This document shows, piece by piece, positions 28,623 to 37,334 of a DNA stretch of 38,027 nt (the stretch's first letter is position 1; every line of letters begins with the position of its first letter). The DNA is taken from assembly GCA_018883345.1 (NCBI GenBank), contig VEQG01000013.1, forward strand, positions 1 to 38,027. Direction: 5' to 3'. This DNA is from Candidatus Nanopelagicaceae bacterium. GTDB taxonomy: Bacteria; Actinomycetota; Actinomycetes; Nanopelagicales; Nanopelagicaceae. The notes under the pieces are model-generated. The model searched no databases and was not told the origin of the DNA. It worked only from the letters and a program-made list of their open reading frames with translations. The position numbers and the translations under genes are program-made.

Positions 28623-29389
28623 ATCAATTTCCTTTCAACTAGGAAATTGACTAATTTCTCTGCAGCGCTTCCGTCATCTTCAATTTTTTGACCAGCGGCT
28701 TTTGGTGGTCTGGCATTTGATTCTAGAACTTCAGTTCCGGATGTGGCGCTTCCAGATATTGTTGATATCTCTTTCTTCTTAGCAGCCATAATGCCCTTAA
28801 AAGATGGATATCTTGGTTCATTTATTTTCTCTACTACCGAAACAACTGCAGGGAAATTAGCTTCCATTTCAACTTCGCCAGTATCGGTTATTCGATTTAT
28901 TGAAATTTTCTTACTTGATACATCGACCGAAACTTTATTTGCAAAAGTTAATTGGGCATGCCCAAGTCGAGCGCTAATCATCGCTGGGACGATGCTCATT
29001 CGGGCATCTGTACTTTCGACGCCGCTGATTACGAAGTCATAACCGCCATCAGCAATTGCTTTTGCTAAGACTTCAGATGTTGCCATCGCATCCGCACCGG
29101 CGAGAGCTGGATCGGTAATCACGATTGCGTTGGTGGCGCCCATCGATAACCCTTTGCGAACTGCTTCCTGCGCGCGAGTTGGTCCCATCGAAATTAAAGT
29201 AATTGTATGTTCGCCACCATCATCGGTCGTTCCACCATTTGCTTCACAAATTCGAAGCGCCTCTTCAATTGCATATTCATCTAAATCATTTAGAACTGCA
29301 TCCACGCTTTCGCGGTCCACGCGACCATTAACCAATTTCTTTTCAGCCCATGAATCCGGAACTTGCTTAACTGTTACTGCAATCTTCAC
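28619..29389 (-). CDS. etfB: Electron transfer flavoprotein beta subunit
   Basis: EtfB is the partner of EtfA and binds AMP. The 256-residue protein opens KIAVTVKQVPDSWAEKKL and contains the family block LNDLDEYAIEEALRI. DFVISGVESTDARMSIVPAM and the ETF-beta signature region around VVSVVEKINEPRYPSFKGIM are also visible. The start is GTG at 29389 with no Shine-Dalgarno; TAACAT sits 6 bases upstream, again a leaderless pattern. It heads the etfB-etfA-iscS-mnmA-ligA train and is divergent from glgX. Confidence 0.95.
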   Translation of the reverse strand: MKIAVTVKQVPDSWAEKKLVNGRVDRESVDAVLNDLDEYAIEEALRICEANGGTTDDGGEHTITLISMGPTRAQEAVRKGLSMGATNAIVITDPALAGADAMATSEVLAKAIADGGYDFVISGVESTDARMSIVPAMISARLGHAQLTFANKVSVDVSSKKISINRITDTGEVEMEANFPAVVSVVEKINEPRYPSFKGIMAAKKKEISTISGSATSGTEVLESNARPPKAAGQKIEDDGSAAEKLVNFLVERKLI

Positions 29390-29395
29390 GTGGCG

Positions 29396-29401
29396 ATGTT
29401 A
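29396..29401 (-). promoter_or_regulatory. -10-like TAACAT upstream of etfB
   Basis: TAACAT on the minus strand (4/6 to TATAAT) is followed by six bases (CGCCAC) and the GTG start. It lies in the 89-base divergent gap with glgX. No clear -35 was found for either direction. Confidence 0.4.
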
Positions 29402-29478
29402 CTCGTCAGTAGCAATTCTTTACTAGTTATTTACCGATTTACAGTCGATTTCAGAGACATTCAAGGCAGACTACCCGC

Positions 29479-31590
29479 ATGCTTCAGGCCGACCCACGCT
29501 ACTTAGGCGCGATTCCAACTGAGGAAGGCACCAACTTCGCAATCTGGGCCGAGGCTGCAGATGCAGTTGAGCTCTGCCTTTTCACCGAGGTGAACGGAAA
29601 ACTCTTAGAGACTCGATTCGCGCTATCTCATAGAAACGGGCCAATCTTTCACGGATATTTAAAAGGTGTTCGACCTGGGCAGCGTTATGGCTATCGCGTA
29701 TATGGTCCATGGGAACCAGAACGTGGCTCTAGATTTAATCCAAATAAATTATTAATCGATCCATATGCGCACCATTTGGATGGAGAACTTTTATATGTTC
29801 CGGAAATCTACGGACATATCTCCGAAGATGGTTTTGGTGCGGGCGATCCGAATATTAAAGATGATCGCAATTCAGCAAAGTTTGTACCACTTTCGGTCGT
29901 TACAAATGATGCACCGCGACACATAAATCATCCACACATAAATTGGCAAGACTTAGTTATTTATGAAGCGCATGTAAAGGGTTTAACTTGGGCAAATCAA
30001 GAAATCCCAGAACACGAGCGCGGAACATATAAAGCGCTTGGGCATCAATCAACCATTAATTATCTAAAGAAAATTGGCGTTAACGCAATTGAATTATTAC
30101 CAATTCACGAACATGCAACTGAACCGGCAATTTGGGCTCGCGGTCGCCGCAATTATTGGGGCTATAACGCAATTGCATTTTCTGCCCCACACCGAGGATA
30201 TGCGGCAACTGATAATCCAATTGCAGAATTGCAAGAAGCTGTCGATAGATTGCACGAAAATGGTATTGAAGTAATTCTTGATGTTGTTTACAACCACACT
30301 GCTGAAGGTGGACCTGGCGGTCCACATCTAACATACAAAGGAATTGATAATCGAAATTGGTATCGTCATGGTGGAACTAGCCATTACATTGATAACACTG
30401 GCTGCGGAAATACTTTCTCCGCAGGTAAACCTCATGGAGTGCGTGTAGTCATAGATTCACTTCGTTGGTGGAGCCAAGTTATTGGTGTTGATGGCTTTAG
30501 ATTCGATTTAGCGCCAGCTCTAAATCGAACTGGAAATATGATCGATTCGGCGCTTTTCGCTGCCATCACAGCTGATCCGGTTTTAAGACAACTAAAGTTG
30601 ATTGCAGAGCCTTGGGATATTTCCAGGTATTCACTTGGGGAATTCCAATATCCGTGGCGTGAATGGAATGACTACTACCGCGATGCAGTGCGCCAATTCT
30701 GGTTGGGAGATATTGCACGTGGTTATGGAGAAGGTGTCAGCGCCTTAGCGTCATCAATTTCTGGTTCTAGCAACATCTTCTACTTCCGAGGACCAACCAC
30801 CTCAATAAATTTCATTACCGCTCATGATGGTTTCACAATGAATGATTTAGTTACTTACCACGACAAGAAAAATGAGGCTAACGGTGAAGATAATCGCGAT
30901 GGCAATAACACCAATCGTTCTTGGAATGTTGGCGTTGAAGGCCCTACTGAAGATTCAAAAATTAATCAGATCCGTCAATCACTCCAAAAATCAATGATGG
31001 CAACCCTGCTTCTATCATCAGGTGTACCAATGGTCACCATGGGAGATGAAGTAGGGAGAACGCAACATGGATCAAATAATGCATTTACTCTTCCAATTGA
31101 ATTAAGTAATGAAAATTGGAATAAAGAGATTGCATGGCATGGTGGTTGGACTCTAGATTGGCACCCAACCGGATCTAAGAAAGATTTACAGGATGCGTTT
31201 ATTGAATTAATTCGAATTCGTAAAACTTATCTTTCGGATATAACTTCTGAATTCTTCACTGGCAGAATGGATACCGGAACTGAAAGAAAAGATATTGCCT
31301 GGTTTAGTTTGTCTGGAAATGAAATGAACGACGAACATTGGTCAGACGGCGATAAAAGATCTTTAACGGTTTTCTTTGAAGCAGGACCTAAGAATGGCTT
31401 AGTCCTTTTAATGAACTCCTACGGTGAAGAAACCACCTTCACATTGCCTGGTTCATCTTGGGGCCAAGCAATGCGTTGTATTTTTGATTCATTTGAAACT
31501 ACGGCAACCTATAACCCAGTTCTGGCTGCGCCAGGCGAGAAAGTCCAAGTTTCACCACATTCGCTTCAAGTTTGGCTAGTAAATCGTTAA
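29479..31590 (+). CDS. glgX: Glycogen debranching enzyme GlgX (isoamylase type)
   Basis: GlgX hydrolyses alpha-1,6 branches of phosphorylase-limited glycogen. The 703-residue protein has an N-terminal CBM48 domain (about 10-120, GTNFAIWAEAADAVELCLF). A GH13 barrel follows with LDVVYNHTAEGG (about 267-278), the nucleophile Asp343 in VDGFRFDLAPAL, acid Glu377 in LIAEPWD and Asp450 in FITAHDGF. MVTMGDEVGRTQHGSNNAF is a further family block. TreX/GlgX enzymes also act in trehalose pathways, but no treY or treZ is present here. ATG at 29479; ribosome-binding site weak. It precedes the fab cluster, at the place where fasR is often found. Confidence 0.95.
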   Translation: MLQADPRYLGAIPTEEGTNFAIWAEAADAVELCLFTEVNGKLLETRFALSHRNGPIFHGYLKGVRPGQRYGYRVYGPWEPERGSRFNPNKLLIDPYAHHLDGELLYVPEIYGHISEDGFGAGDPNIKDDRNSAKFVPLSVVTNDAPRHINHPHINWQDLVIYEAHVKGLTWANQEIPEHERGTYKALGHQSTINYLKKIGVNAIELLPIHEHATEPAIWARGRRNYWGYNAIAFSAPHRGYAATDNPIAELQEAVDRLHENGIEVILDVVYNHTAEGGPGGPHLTYKGIDNRNWYRHGGTSHYIDNTGCGNTFSAGKPHGVRVVIDSLRWWSQVIGVDGFRFDLAPALNRTGNMIDSALFAAITADPVLRQLKLIAEPWDISRYSLGEFQYPWREWNDYYRDAVRQFWLGDIARGYGEGVSALASSISGSSNIFYFRGPTTSINFITAHDGFTMNDLVTYHDKKNEANGEDNRDGNNTNRSWNVGVEGPTEDSKINQIRQSLQKSMMATLLLSSGVPMVTMGDEVGRTQHGSNNAFTLPIELSNENWNKEIAWHGGWTLDWHPTGSKKDLQDAFIELIRIRKTYLSDITSEFFTGRMDTGTERKDIAWFSLSGNEMNDEHWSDGDKRSLTVFFEAGPKNGLVLLMNSYGEETTFTLPGSSWGQAMRCIFDSFETTATYNPVLAAPGEKVQVSPHSLQVWLVNR

Positions 31591-31617
31591 TTACTTCTAA
31601 GTACCTACCAATCGCTT

Positions 31618-31623
31618 TAAACT
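31618..31623 (+). promoter_or_regulatory. -10-like TAAACT upstream of fabD
   Basis: TAAACT (4/6 to TATAAT) is followed by six bases (AAACAC) and the fabD ATG, with no Shine-Dalgarno between the glgX stop and the start. Likely the promoter of the fab cluster, giving a leaderless mRNA. The -35 region is weak. Confidence 0.45.
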
Positions 31624-31629
31624 AAACAC

Positions 31630-32541
31630 ATGCTCGCATTGCTATTTCCAGGTCAAGGTTCACAAACACCAGGAATGCTGACTCCTTGGTTAGATGAAGC
31701 AACCAGAAAGACCGTAGCAAATTGGTCACTTCATATTGATCTAGATTTAGAACGCCTCGGAACTATTGCCAGTGCTGATGAAATCAAAGACACTGCAAAT
31801 GCTCAGCCATTAATAGTGGCGGCGGGGCTCTTAGGCGCATCAGCGCTTGGGCTAACAAAATTCTCGGTCGTAGCTGGGCACTCAGTCGGAGAGATAACTG
31901 CTGCCGGAGTATCAGGCGTGCTCTCTCCGGCTCATGCACTTGAATTAGTGCGCCAACGAGGAATCTCGATGGCGAAAGCGGCAAGTCAAGCAGAAACTGG
32001 AATGGCAGCAGTGCTTGGCGGAGATCGCAATGAAGTATTAAATGCGATTAACGAACTTGAGTTAATTCCTGCAAACGATAACGGTGCTGGGCAAATTGTT
32101 GCTGCTGGATCTTTAGCGCAAATTGATAAGTTGGTGGAAAATCCACCGACTGGTTCTAGAGTTAGAGCTTTAGCAGTGGCGGGAGCGTTTCACACTCATT
32201 ACATGCAATCAGCGGTATCTCATGTTGCTGGATATGTTGAAAAAGTCAGCATCAACGAACCAACTTCGCAATTACTTTCAAATAAAGATGGAACCGTAGT
32301 TCTTAATGGGAAAGTTGCAATTGATCGAATTGTTAACCAGATTGCTAATCCAGTCCGTTGGGATTTATGCATGGAATCGCTTGTACAACTTGGTGTTACT
32401 GGCGTGATTGAATTTCCACCTGCTGGCACTTTGGTAGGACTACTAAAACGTGCCACCCCCGGAATTGAATCCTTTGCACTCAAATCACCCGAAGATATTG
32501 CTGCGGCAAGAGCCTTTGCAATAAAGCATGGTGGTGCATGA
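31630..32541 (+). CDS. fabD: Malonyl-CoA:ACP transacylase
   Basis: FabD moves malonyl from CoA to acyl carrier protein to feed elongation. The 303-residue protein starts MLALLFPGQGSQTPGM and has the nucleophile serine in AGHSVGE (Ser85). The catalytic His is in GAFHTHYM, and IEFPPAGTLVGLLKR follows near the end. It is the first gene of a plus-strand type II fatty-acid cluster, and its stop overlaps fabH by 4 bases as ATGA. ATG at 31630 is directly next to the TAAACT-N6 promoter candidate. Confidence 0.96.
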   Translation: MLALLFPGQGSQTPGMLTPWLDEATRKTVANWSLHIDLDLERLGTIASADEIKDTANAQPLIVAAGLLGASALGLTKFSVVAGHSVGEITAAGVSGVLSPAHALELVRQRGISMAKAASQAETGMAAVLGGDRNEVLNAINELELIPANDNGAGQIVAAGSLAQIDKLVENPPTGSRVRALAVAGAFHTHYMQSAVSHVAGYVEKVSINEPTSQLLSNKDGTVVLNGKVAIDRIVNQIANPVRWDLCMESLVQLGVTGVIEFPPAGTLVGLLKRATPGIESFALKSPEDIAAARAFAIKHGGA

Positions 32542-33539
32542 TTAAATCTAAAGTTGGCGGCAACGCATCAATCCTTGCAGTTGGAATCTATCGTGCCACT
32601 AATTTGGTTCCTAATTCTGAAATCGTAGACAAAATAGATTCCACTGATGAATGGATTCAGCAGCGCACTGGAATTGAAAGTAGACGTTTTGCCGATCGTG
32701 ACATTTCGGTTGTTGATATGGGAACCGTTGCGGCGAATCAAGCATTAGAAAGAGCTGGAATAGGTAGTGATCAGATTGATGTAGTTATTTTGGCTTCAAT
32801 TTCTTACCCCCACCAAACTCCAAGTGGCGCTTCAGGAATTGCTTCAAATATTGGCGCACATAAAGCCGCGGCCTTCGATTTATCTGCAGCTTGCGCAGGT
32901 TTTACTTACGGTGTTGGACTTGCAAATGACTTGGTTCGTGGCGGAACTGCAAAAAATGTATTGGTCATCGGTTCAGAGAAATTAAGTGATTTCACTAATC
33001 CAACTGATCGCGCAACTGCATTTATTTTTGCTGACGGCGCTGGTGCAGTTGTGGTGGGTCAGTCAACCGAGCAAGGTATCGGTCCAACTGCTTGGGGATC
33101 TGATTCTGACCAGCGCGATGCAATCACTATGTCTTCATGGTTGGATTTCAAAAATAATGATTCACCTGCGAGTTCAATTGCGTGGCCGGATATTGTTCAA
33201 GAGGGCCAAAGAGTTTTTCGTTGGGCAGTATTTTCAGTAAGTAAGGTGGGGACCAAAGCAATTGAGTTAGCTGGAATCACGCCATCTGATTTAAAGGCTT
33301 TTGTGCCACATCAAGCCAACTTAAGAATTATTGAATCTATGGCAAAAGATATGAAACTATCTCCAGACATTCTTATTGCAGATGATATTCGCACAAATGG
33401 CAATACATCTGCTGCATCAATACCACTTGCTATGGACGCACTTCTGCAATCCCACCCAGAATTACATGGTGAGCTAGCGTTGATTATTGGCTATGGCGCA
33501 GGTCTCGCATATGCGGCTCAAGTCGTAAAATTACCTTGA
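32538..33539 (+). CDS. fabH: 3-oxoacyl-ACP synthase III
   Basis: FabH condenses an acyl-CoA primer with malonyl-ACP to start fatty-acid synthesis. The 333-residue protein has the thiolase-fold triad: Cys119 in DLSAACAGFTYG, His258 in FVPHQANLRI and Asn289 in RTNGNTSAASIPLAM. The dimer motif DEWIQQRTGIESRR is also present. The ATG overlaps fabD (ATGA), so the two are coupled. A 139-base gap to acpP follows, holding two palindromes. Confidence 0.97.
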   Translation: MIKSKVGGNASILAVGIYRATNLVPNSEIVDKIDSTDEWIQQRTGIESRRFADRDISVVDMGTVAANQALERAGIGSDQIDVVILASISYPHQTPSGASGIASNIGAHKAAAFDLSAACAGFTYGVGLANDLVRGGTAKNVLVIGSEKLSDFTNPTDRATAFIFADGAGAVVVGQSTEQGIGPTAWGSDSDQRDAITMSSWLDFKNNDSPASSIAWPDIVQEGQRVFRWAVFSVSKVGTKAIELAGITPSDLKAFVPHQANLRIIESMAKDMKLSPDILIADDIRTNGNTSAASIPLAMDALLQSHPELHGELALIIGYGAGLAYAAQVVKLP

Positions 33540-33560
33540 TTACCTCCAATTTAAGCCTTA

Positions 33561-33574
33561 TTACTCGAAAGTAA
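33561..33574. repeat. Perfect palindrome in acpP upstream region (site 1)
   Basis: TTACT-CGAA-AGTAA forms 5-bp arms about a four-base centre, 22 bases after the fabH stop. The centre CGAA is a stable tetraloop-like sequence, so it may be an RNA hairpin or a protein site. No T-run follows, which argues against a simple terminator. Confidence 0.35.
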
Positions 33575-33600
33575 CGCCTTCTACCCTGCACAATATCTTC

Positions 33601-33613
33601 CTGTAACTTACAG
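33601..33613. promoter_or_regulatory. Perfect palindrome in acpP upstream region (site 2)
   Basis: CTGTAA-C-TTACAG has 6-bp arms around one base, too tight for an RNA hairpin and so more like a dimeric repressor site. It lies 66 bases before the acpP ATG, where a promoter for acpP-fabF-accD6 would be expected. The regulator is not known. Confidence 0.4.
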
Positions 33614-33678
33614 TTGTACACGAAAAAGAAAATAAACGCAGCGACGCGTTCCATATTAAAACGAAAAGAGAAATATCA

Positions 33679-33927
33679 ATGGCACTAAACGAAGCAGATG
33701 TACTTGCTGGTCTAAAAGAGATCGTAGAAGAAGTTGCGGGAGTTCCAGCAGCATCTATCGAAATGGGCAAGAGCTTCACTGAAGACCTAGATGTTGATTC
33801 ATTATCAATGGTTGAAGTTGTTGTAGCTGCTGAAGAGCGTTTCGGCGTGAAAATTCCTGATGATCAGGTTTCAGAACTTGCAACCGTTGGCGATGCAGTT
33901 AATTTCATTGTTAAAGCATCGGCATAA
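33679..33927 (+). CDS. acpP: Acyl carrier protein
   Basis: ACP carries growing acyl chains on a 4'-phosphopantetheine arm. The 82-residue acidic protein has the attachment serine in DVDSLSMVEV (Ser41), preceded by SFTEDL and followed by EERFGVKIPDDQ. The ATG at 33679 is preceded by AAAGAGAAA at a suitable distance. It sits between fabH and fabF, as in other actinobacterial clusters, but is separated from fabH by 139 bases with palindromes and may have its own promoter for high expression. Confidence 0.97.
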   Translation: MALNEADVLAGLKEIVEEVAGVPAASIEMGKSFTEDLDVDSLSMVEVVVAAEERFGVKIPDDQVSELATVGDAVNFIVKASA

Positions 33928-33932
33928 GAAAT

Positions 33933-33955
33933 AAATTCTTAAATTCTAAAATTCT
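33933..33955 (+). repeat. Three tandem AAATTCT repeats before fabF
   Basis: AAATTCT occurs at 33933, 33941 and 33949 with an exact 8-base period, filling the 32-base acpP-fabF gap. The array contains TAAAAT (33947-33952), five of six bases of TATAAT, seven bases before the fabF ATG. No Shine-Dalgarno is present. Confidence 0.6.
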
Positions 33956-33959
33956 AAAA

Positions 33960-35192
33960 ATGACAAGACGTGTTGTTGTAACTGGTTTAGGTGCCACTAC
34001 TCCGCTTGGCGGAGATGTCGCTTCCACTTGGGCAAATGCTGTCGCTGGGAAATCTGGCGCACGGTTAATGGGTCATGAGTGGGCAAGCACCTTGCCAGTG
34101 CACTTCGCGGCAGAAGTTGTAGTTGAACCATCAGAGGTAATGAAGCCAGTAGAGCTGCGTCGCCTAGATCGTTCCGAACAATTTGCACTAATCGCTTCTC
34201 GTGAAGCATTTGCAGATGCAGGTAGCCCAGAGCTTGACCTCGAACGACTTGGCGTTGTAATTGCATCAGGTATCGGTGGTGTTACCTCTTTATTAGAGCA
34301 ATATCGAATTCTCATGGAAAAGGGAGCGCGTTTAGTTTCGCCGCATACCGTTCCAATGATTATGCCAAATGGACCTGCAGCGAATGTCGGTTTGGAATTC
34401 AAAGCAAAAGCTGGCGTGCACACGCCCGTTTCGGCATGCGCATCTGGTGCTGAGGCAATTGGTTATGCCTTTGACATGATTAGAAATAACCGTGCAGATA
34501 TGGTTATTGCCGGTGGCGTAGAAGCATCGGTTGATGCTTTACCTATGGCAGGTTTTGCAGCCATGAAAGCGTTATCAACTCGAAACGATGCGCCAGAGAA
34601 GGCATCGCGCCCTTACGATGTTGATAGAGATGGTTTTGTGTTAGGCGAAGGCGGTGGCGTACTCATTCTTGAAGAGTACGAACATGCAAAGGCACGCGGA
34701 GCAAAGATTTACTGTGAAATTGCAGGTCAAGGTTTAACTTCCGATGGCTATCACATCGCTGCGCCAGATCCAGAGGGGCGTGGAGTTATTCGTGCAATGC
34801 AATTAGCCCTTAAAGATGCCGGTCTTTCAACTAAAGATATTTTCCATTTAAATGCACACGCAACCTCTACTCCGGCTGGAGATGTCGCAGAAGCGAATGC
34901 ACTTCGTGGTGCACTAGGTGCAGATGCAGACCATGTTGCAGTCTCTGCAACTAAATCAATGACCGGCCATCTACTTGGCGGCGCCGGTGCCGTTGAATCC
35001 GTATTAATTGTGAAAGCGCTACAAGAGAGATTGGCTCCGCCAACAATTAATATTGAAAATCTTGATCCGGCAGTAACTGTTGATGTAGTTAGAGATAAAG
35101 CCCGCGAATTACCTAAAGGTGACATTGCAGCTTTAAATGATTCATTTGGTTTTGGTGGCCACGACGTAGTTTTGGTGTTCAAAAGCATCTAA
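33960..35192 (+). CDS. fabF: 3-oxoacyl-ACP synthase II (KasA-like)
   Basis: FabF elongates acyl-ACP by condensation with malonyl-ACP. The 410-residue protein starts MTRRVVVTGLGATTPLGGD. The Cys-His-His triad is Cys160 in PVSACASGAEAIGYA, His300 in NAHATSTPAGD and His337 in KSMTGHLLGGAGA. The ending SFGFGGHDVVLVF is typical. ATG at 33960 lacks a Shine-Dalgarno and follows an AT-rich tandem repeat. The stop TAA directly abuts the ATG of the next gene, implying coupled translation with the carboxyltransferase, as kasA/B and accD6 are linked in mycobacteria. Confidence 0.97.
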   Translation: MTRRVVVTGLGATTPLGGDVASTWANAVAGKSGARLMGHEWASTLPVHFAAEVVVEPSEVMKPVELRRLDRSEQFALIASREAFADAGSPELDLERLGVVIASGIGGVTSLLEQYRILMEKGARLVSPHTVPMIMPNGPAANVGLEFKAKAGVHTPVSACASGAEAIGYAFDMIRNNRADMVIAGGVEASVDALPMAGFAAMKALSTRNDAPEKASRPYDVDRDGFVLGEGGGVLILEEYEHAKARGAKIYCEIAGQGLTSDGYHIAAPDPEGRGVIRAMQLALKDAGLSTKDIFHLNAHATSTPAGDVAEANALRGALGADADHVAVSATKSMTGHLLGGAGAVESVLIVKALQERLAPPTINIENLDPAVTVDVVRDKARELPKGDIAALNDSFGFGGHDVVLVFKSI

Positions 35193-36569
35193 ATGACAGA
35201 TCCAAAAGATCCTGAGCTTCGGATAGCGAAGCTAGTTGATGCTGGCACCAATCATTTAATCACCGAGCGAGATCAAAGTGGCATGCTCGCGGCACGTGGA
35301 AAAATAAAAGGCAACGATGTCGTAGTTTTCGCATCTGATCCAACTGTTCAAGGTGGTGCGCTCGGTCCTGAAGGTGCAAAAGTAATAGTAGAAGCATATA
35401 AAGTTGCAATGGCAGAACAACTGCCGGTAATCGGAATTTGGCATTCTGGTGGTGCACGTTTACGTGATGGCGTGTTATCACTTCATGCATTTGGTGAAGT
35501 CTTTCAATCTTTCATAACCGCTTCCGGAAAAATTCCACAACTTTCATTAGTTCTTGGTCCTACTGCTGGTGGTGGTGCATATGGGCCAGCGCTGACAGAT
35601 GTGGTTGTGCTTGCACCAGAAGGTCGAATATTCGTCACTGGTCCAGATGTCGTTAAAAGCGTCACCGGAGAAAATGTTGATATGGCAAAGCTTGGCGGAC
35701 CAGAAGCGCATAAAAAGAATTCTGGGCTAGCGCACATAATTGCAACCAGCGAAGCAGAAGCATTTGAAGACATACGCAAACTGGCATCACTCTTTGCAAA
35801 TCAAGGTCATATTGATGTGAAACTAGAAGATACTGATCTTGCACAATTCGTGCCAGATTCACGTAAACGAGTATATGAAGTGCATCCATTGGTTGAAGAG
35901 CTGTTAGATCATGATGAATCTATGGAACTGCTTGCAGATTGGGCACCAAATATGTTGACTGCCATCGGTCGTTTGGGCGGTCGAACTGTAGGTGTCGTTG
36001 CAAATAATCCTAAATATTTGGGTGGCGTATTAGATGCAGCAGCCGGAGAAAAGGCGGCTCGATTTGTTCGAATGTGCGATGCATTTGGAATTCCACTAAT
36101 CGTGATTGCAGATGTCTCTGGATTTCTTCCAGGTGTCGGTCAAGAATGGGAAGGCGCCGTAAGGCGCGGCGCTAAATTGCTACATGCATTTGGTGAAGCG
36201 GTAGTTCCTCGCGTAACACTAATTACCCGACATGCTTATGGTGGAGCATATGTTGCAATGAATTCACGGGCGTTAGGTGCCACAAAAGTTTTTGCTTGGC
36301 CTAATGCAGATGTCGCAGTTATGGGTAGCGTGGCTGCAGTTCGGGTACTACATCGACGTTTACTTGCAGATGTTCCTCAAGATCAACGAGAGTTCATGGA
36401 GTTAGAGCTTGCTGCAAAGCACGAGCAAGAATCTGGTGGAGTGCAAAAAGCAATTGAAATTGGCGTTGTTGATTCAGTGATTCAACCCGACAAAACTAGA
36501 TCCGAAATTGCTAGAGCCATTGCCGCGGCACCATATAGACGCGGTGCACACGGCAATATTCCTCTTTAA
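35193..36569 (+). CDS. accD6: Acyl-CoA carboxylase carboxyltransferase (beta) subunit, AccD6-like
   Basis: The beta subunit transfers CO2 from biotin to acetyl- or propionyl-CoA, making malonyl-CoA for the upstream synthases. The 458-residue protein has both crotonase-fold halves. The N half includes IWHSGGARLRDGVLSL and GPTAGGGAYGPALTD. The C half includes VIADVSGFLPGVGQEWEG, TRHAYGGAYVAMNSRALGA and FAWPNADVAVMG. Its place right after fabF parallels mycobacterial accD6, hence acetyl-CoA is the likely substrate; this is inferred from context. The biotinylated alpha subunit is not in the window. The stop is immediately followed by the convergent SIMPL gene end. Confidence 0.92.
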   Translation: MTDPKDPELRIAKLVDAGTNHLITERDQSGMLAARGKIKGNDVVVFASDPTVQGGALGPEGAKVIVEAYKVAMAEQLPVIGIWHSGGARLRDGVLSLHAFGEVFQSFITASGKIPQLSLVLGPTAGGGAYGPALTDVVVLAPEGRIFVTGPDVVKSVTGENVDMAKLGGPEAHKKNSGLAHIIATSEAEAFEDIRKLASLFANQGHIDVKLEDTDLAQFVPDSRKRVYEVHPLVEELLDHDESMELLADWAPNMLTAIGRLGGRTVGVVANNPKYLGGVLDAAAGEKAARFVRMCDAFGIPLIVIADVSGFLPGVGQEWEGAVRRGAKLLHAFGEAVVPRVTLITRHAYGGAYVAMNSRALGATKVFAWPNADVAVMGSVAAVRVLHRRLLADVPQDQREFMELELAAKHEQESGGVQKAIEIGVVDSVIQPDKTRSEIARAIAAAPYRRGAHGNIPL

Positions 36570-37310
36570 TTAATTGCTCTTAAAAGTTACCGTTACCGTT
36601 GCGGTTACAGTTTTATCAATGCTAGAAGTGTCATACATTCCGTAATCTGAAGTCATTGTTGAATCTGGTGTTGTGACTTGAATTGGCCCAGCTTTCACTG
36701 AGGTAATAGATCCAACTCTTCCCCCGACCGCTTCTGTCATCGCCTCAGCGCGAGCTTTTGCATCTTTAGTTGCTTCACTAAGTAGCTCTGGGCGAATTTT
36801 ATTCAAAGTTGAAACATAATACTGAGGTCCGTAATTGCTTACATTTACACCTTGTTGAAGTAAAGCTCCAATGTTTTGACTTAGTTTAGAAACCAATTGA
36901 ACATCTTTGGTGCGCACCGTGATTTCACGATTTGCACGATAATTAAGGATGCGTCCGGTTGGATTGCCGTTGATATATTCCTCAGTTGGGTAAGAGTTAA
37001 CTGGACCAAGGGTTAATTGTTCTGATCCTACCCCACCATCAGTTAAATACTTTTGAAGGGCGCTGATTCCAGAATCAATTCCGTTTACGGCACTTGCTGG
37101 TGTTTTGCCAGTATTTGCAATAGATAAAGTCCAAACGACATTATCTGCTTTAGCCGAAACTTTGGCAGAACCAATTACAACGATGCCATCGCTTGAACGA
37201 GTTGCAAATCCTGAACCAACTTGGCTTAATCCGGCACCAAGTGCGCTTGCCACAATTGCGGCAGCTGCGATGATTGTAATTGATTTACGTTTCTCTAATT
37301 TCTCGTCCAT
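36570..37310 (-). CDS. SIMPL-domain (DUF541) secreted or membrane-anchored protein
   Basis: A 246-residue protein with a short charged N-terminus (MDEKLEKRKS) and a hydrophobic segment at about 11-30 (ITIIAAAAIVASALGAGLSQ), a signal anchor or uncleaved signal. A SIMPL/DUF541 domain follows: GSAKVSAKADNVVWTLSI, LNYRANREITVRTKDV, KDAKARAEAMTEAVGGRVGS and ending KTVTATVTVTFKSN. Family members are periplasmic or surface proteins of poorly known function, some linked to oxidative stress. The ATG at 37310 has AGGAAAA upstream. The stop codon abuts the accD6 stop with no spacer, so the two convergent genes share no visible terminator. Confidence 0.88.
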   Translation of the reverse strand: MDEKLEKRKSITIIAAAAIVASALGAGLSQVGSGFATRSSDGIVVIGSAKVSAKADNVVWTLSIANTGKTPASAVNGIDSGISALQKYLTDGGVGSEQLTLGPVNSYPTEEYINGNPTGRILNYRANREITVRTKDVQLVSKLSQNIGALLQQGVNVSNYGPQYYVSTLNKIRPELLSEATKDAKARAEAMTEAVGGRVGSITSVKAGPIQVTTPDSTMTSDYGMYDTSSIDKTVTATVTVTFKSN

Positions 37311-37334
37311 TTTTTTCCTGACTTAATTCTTTTT

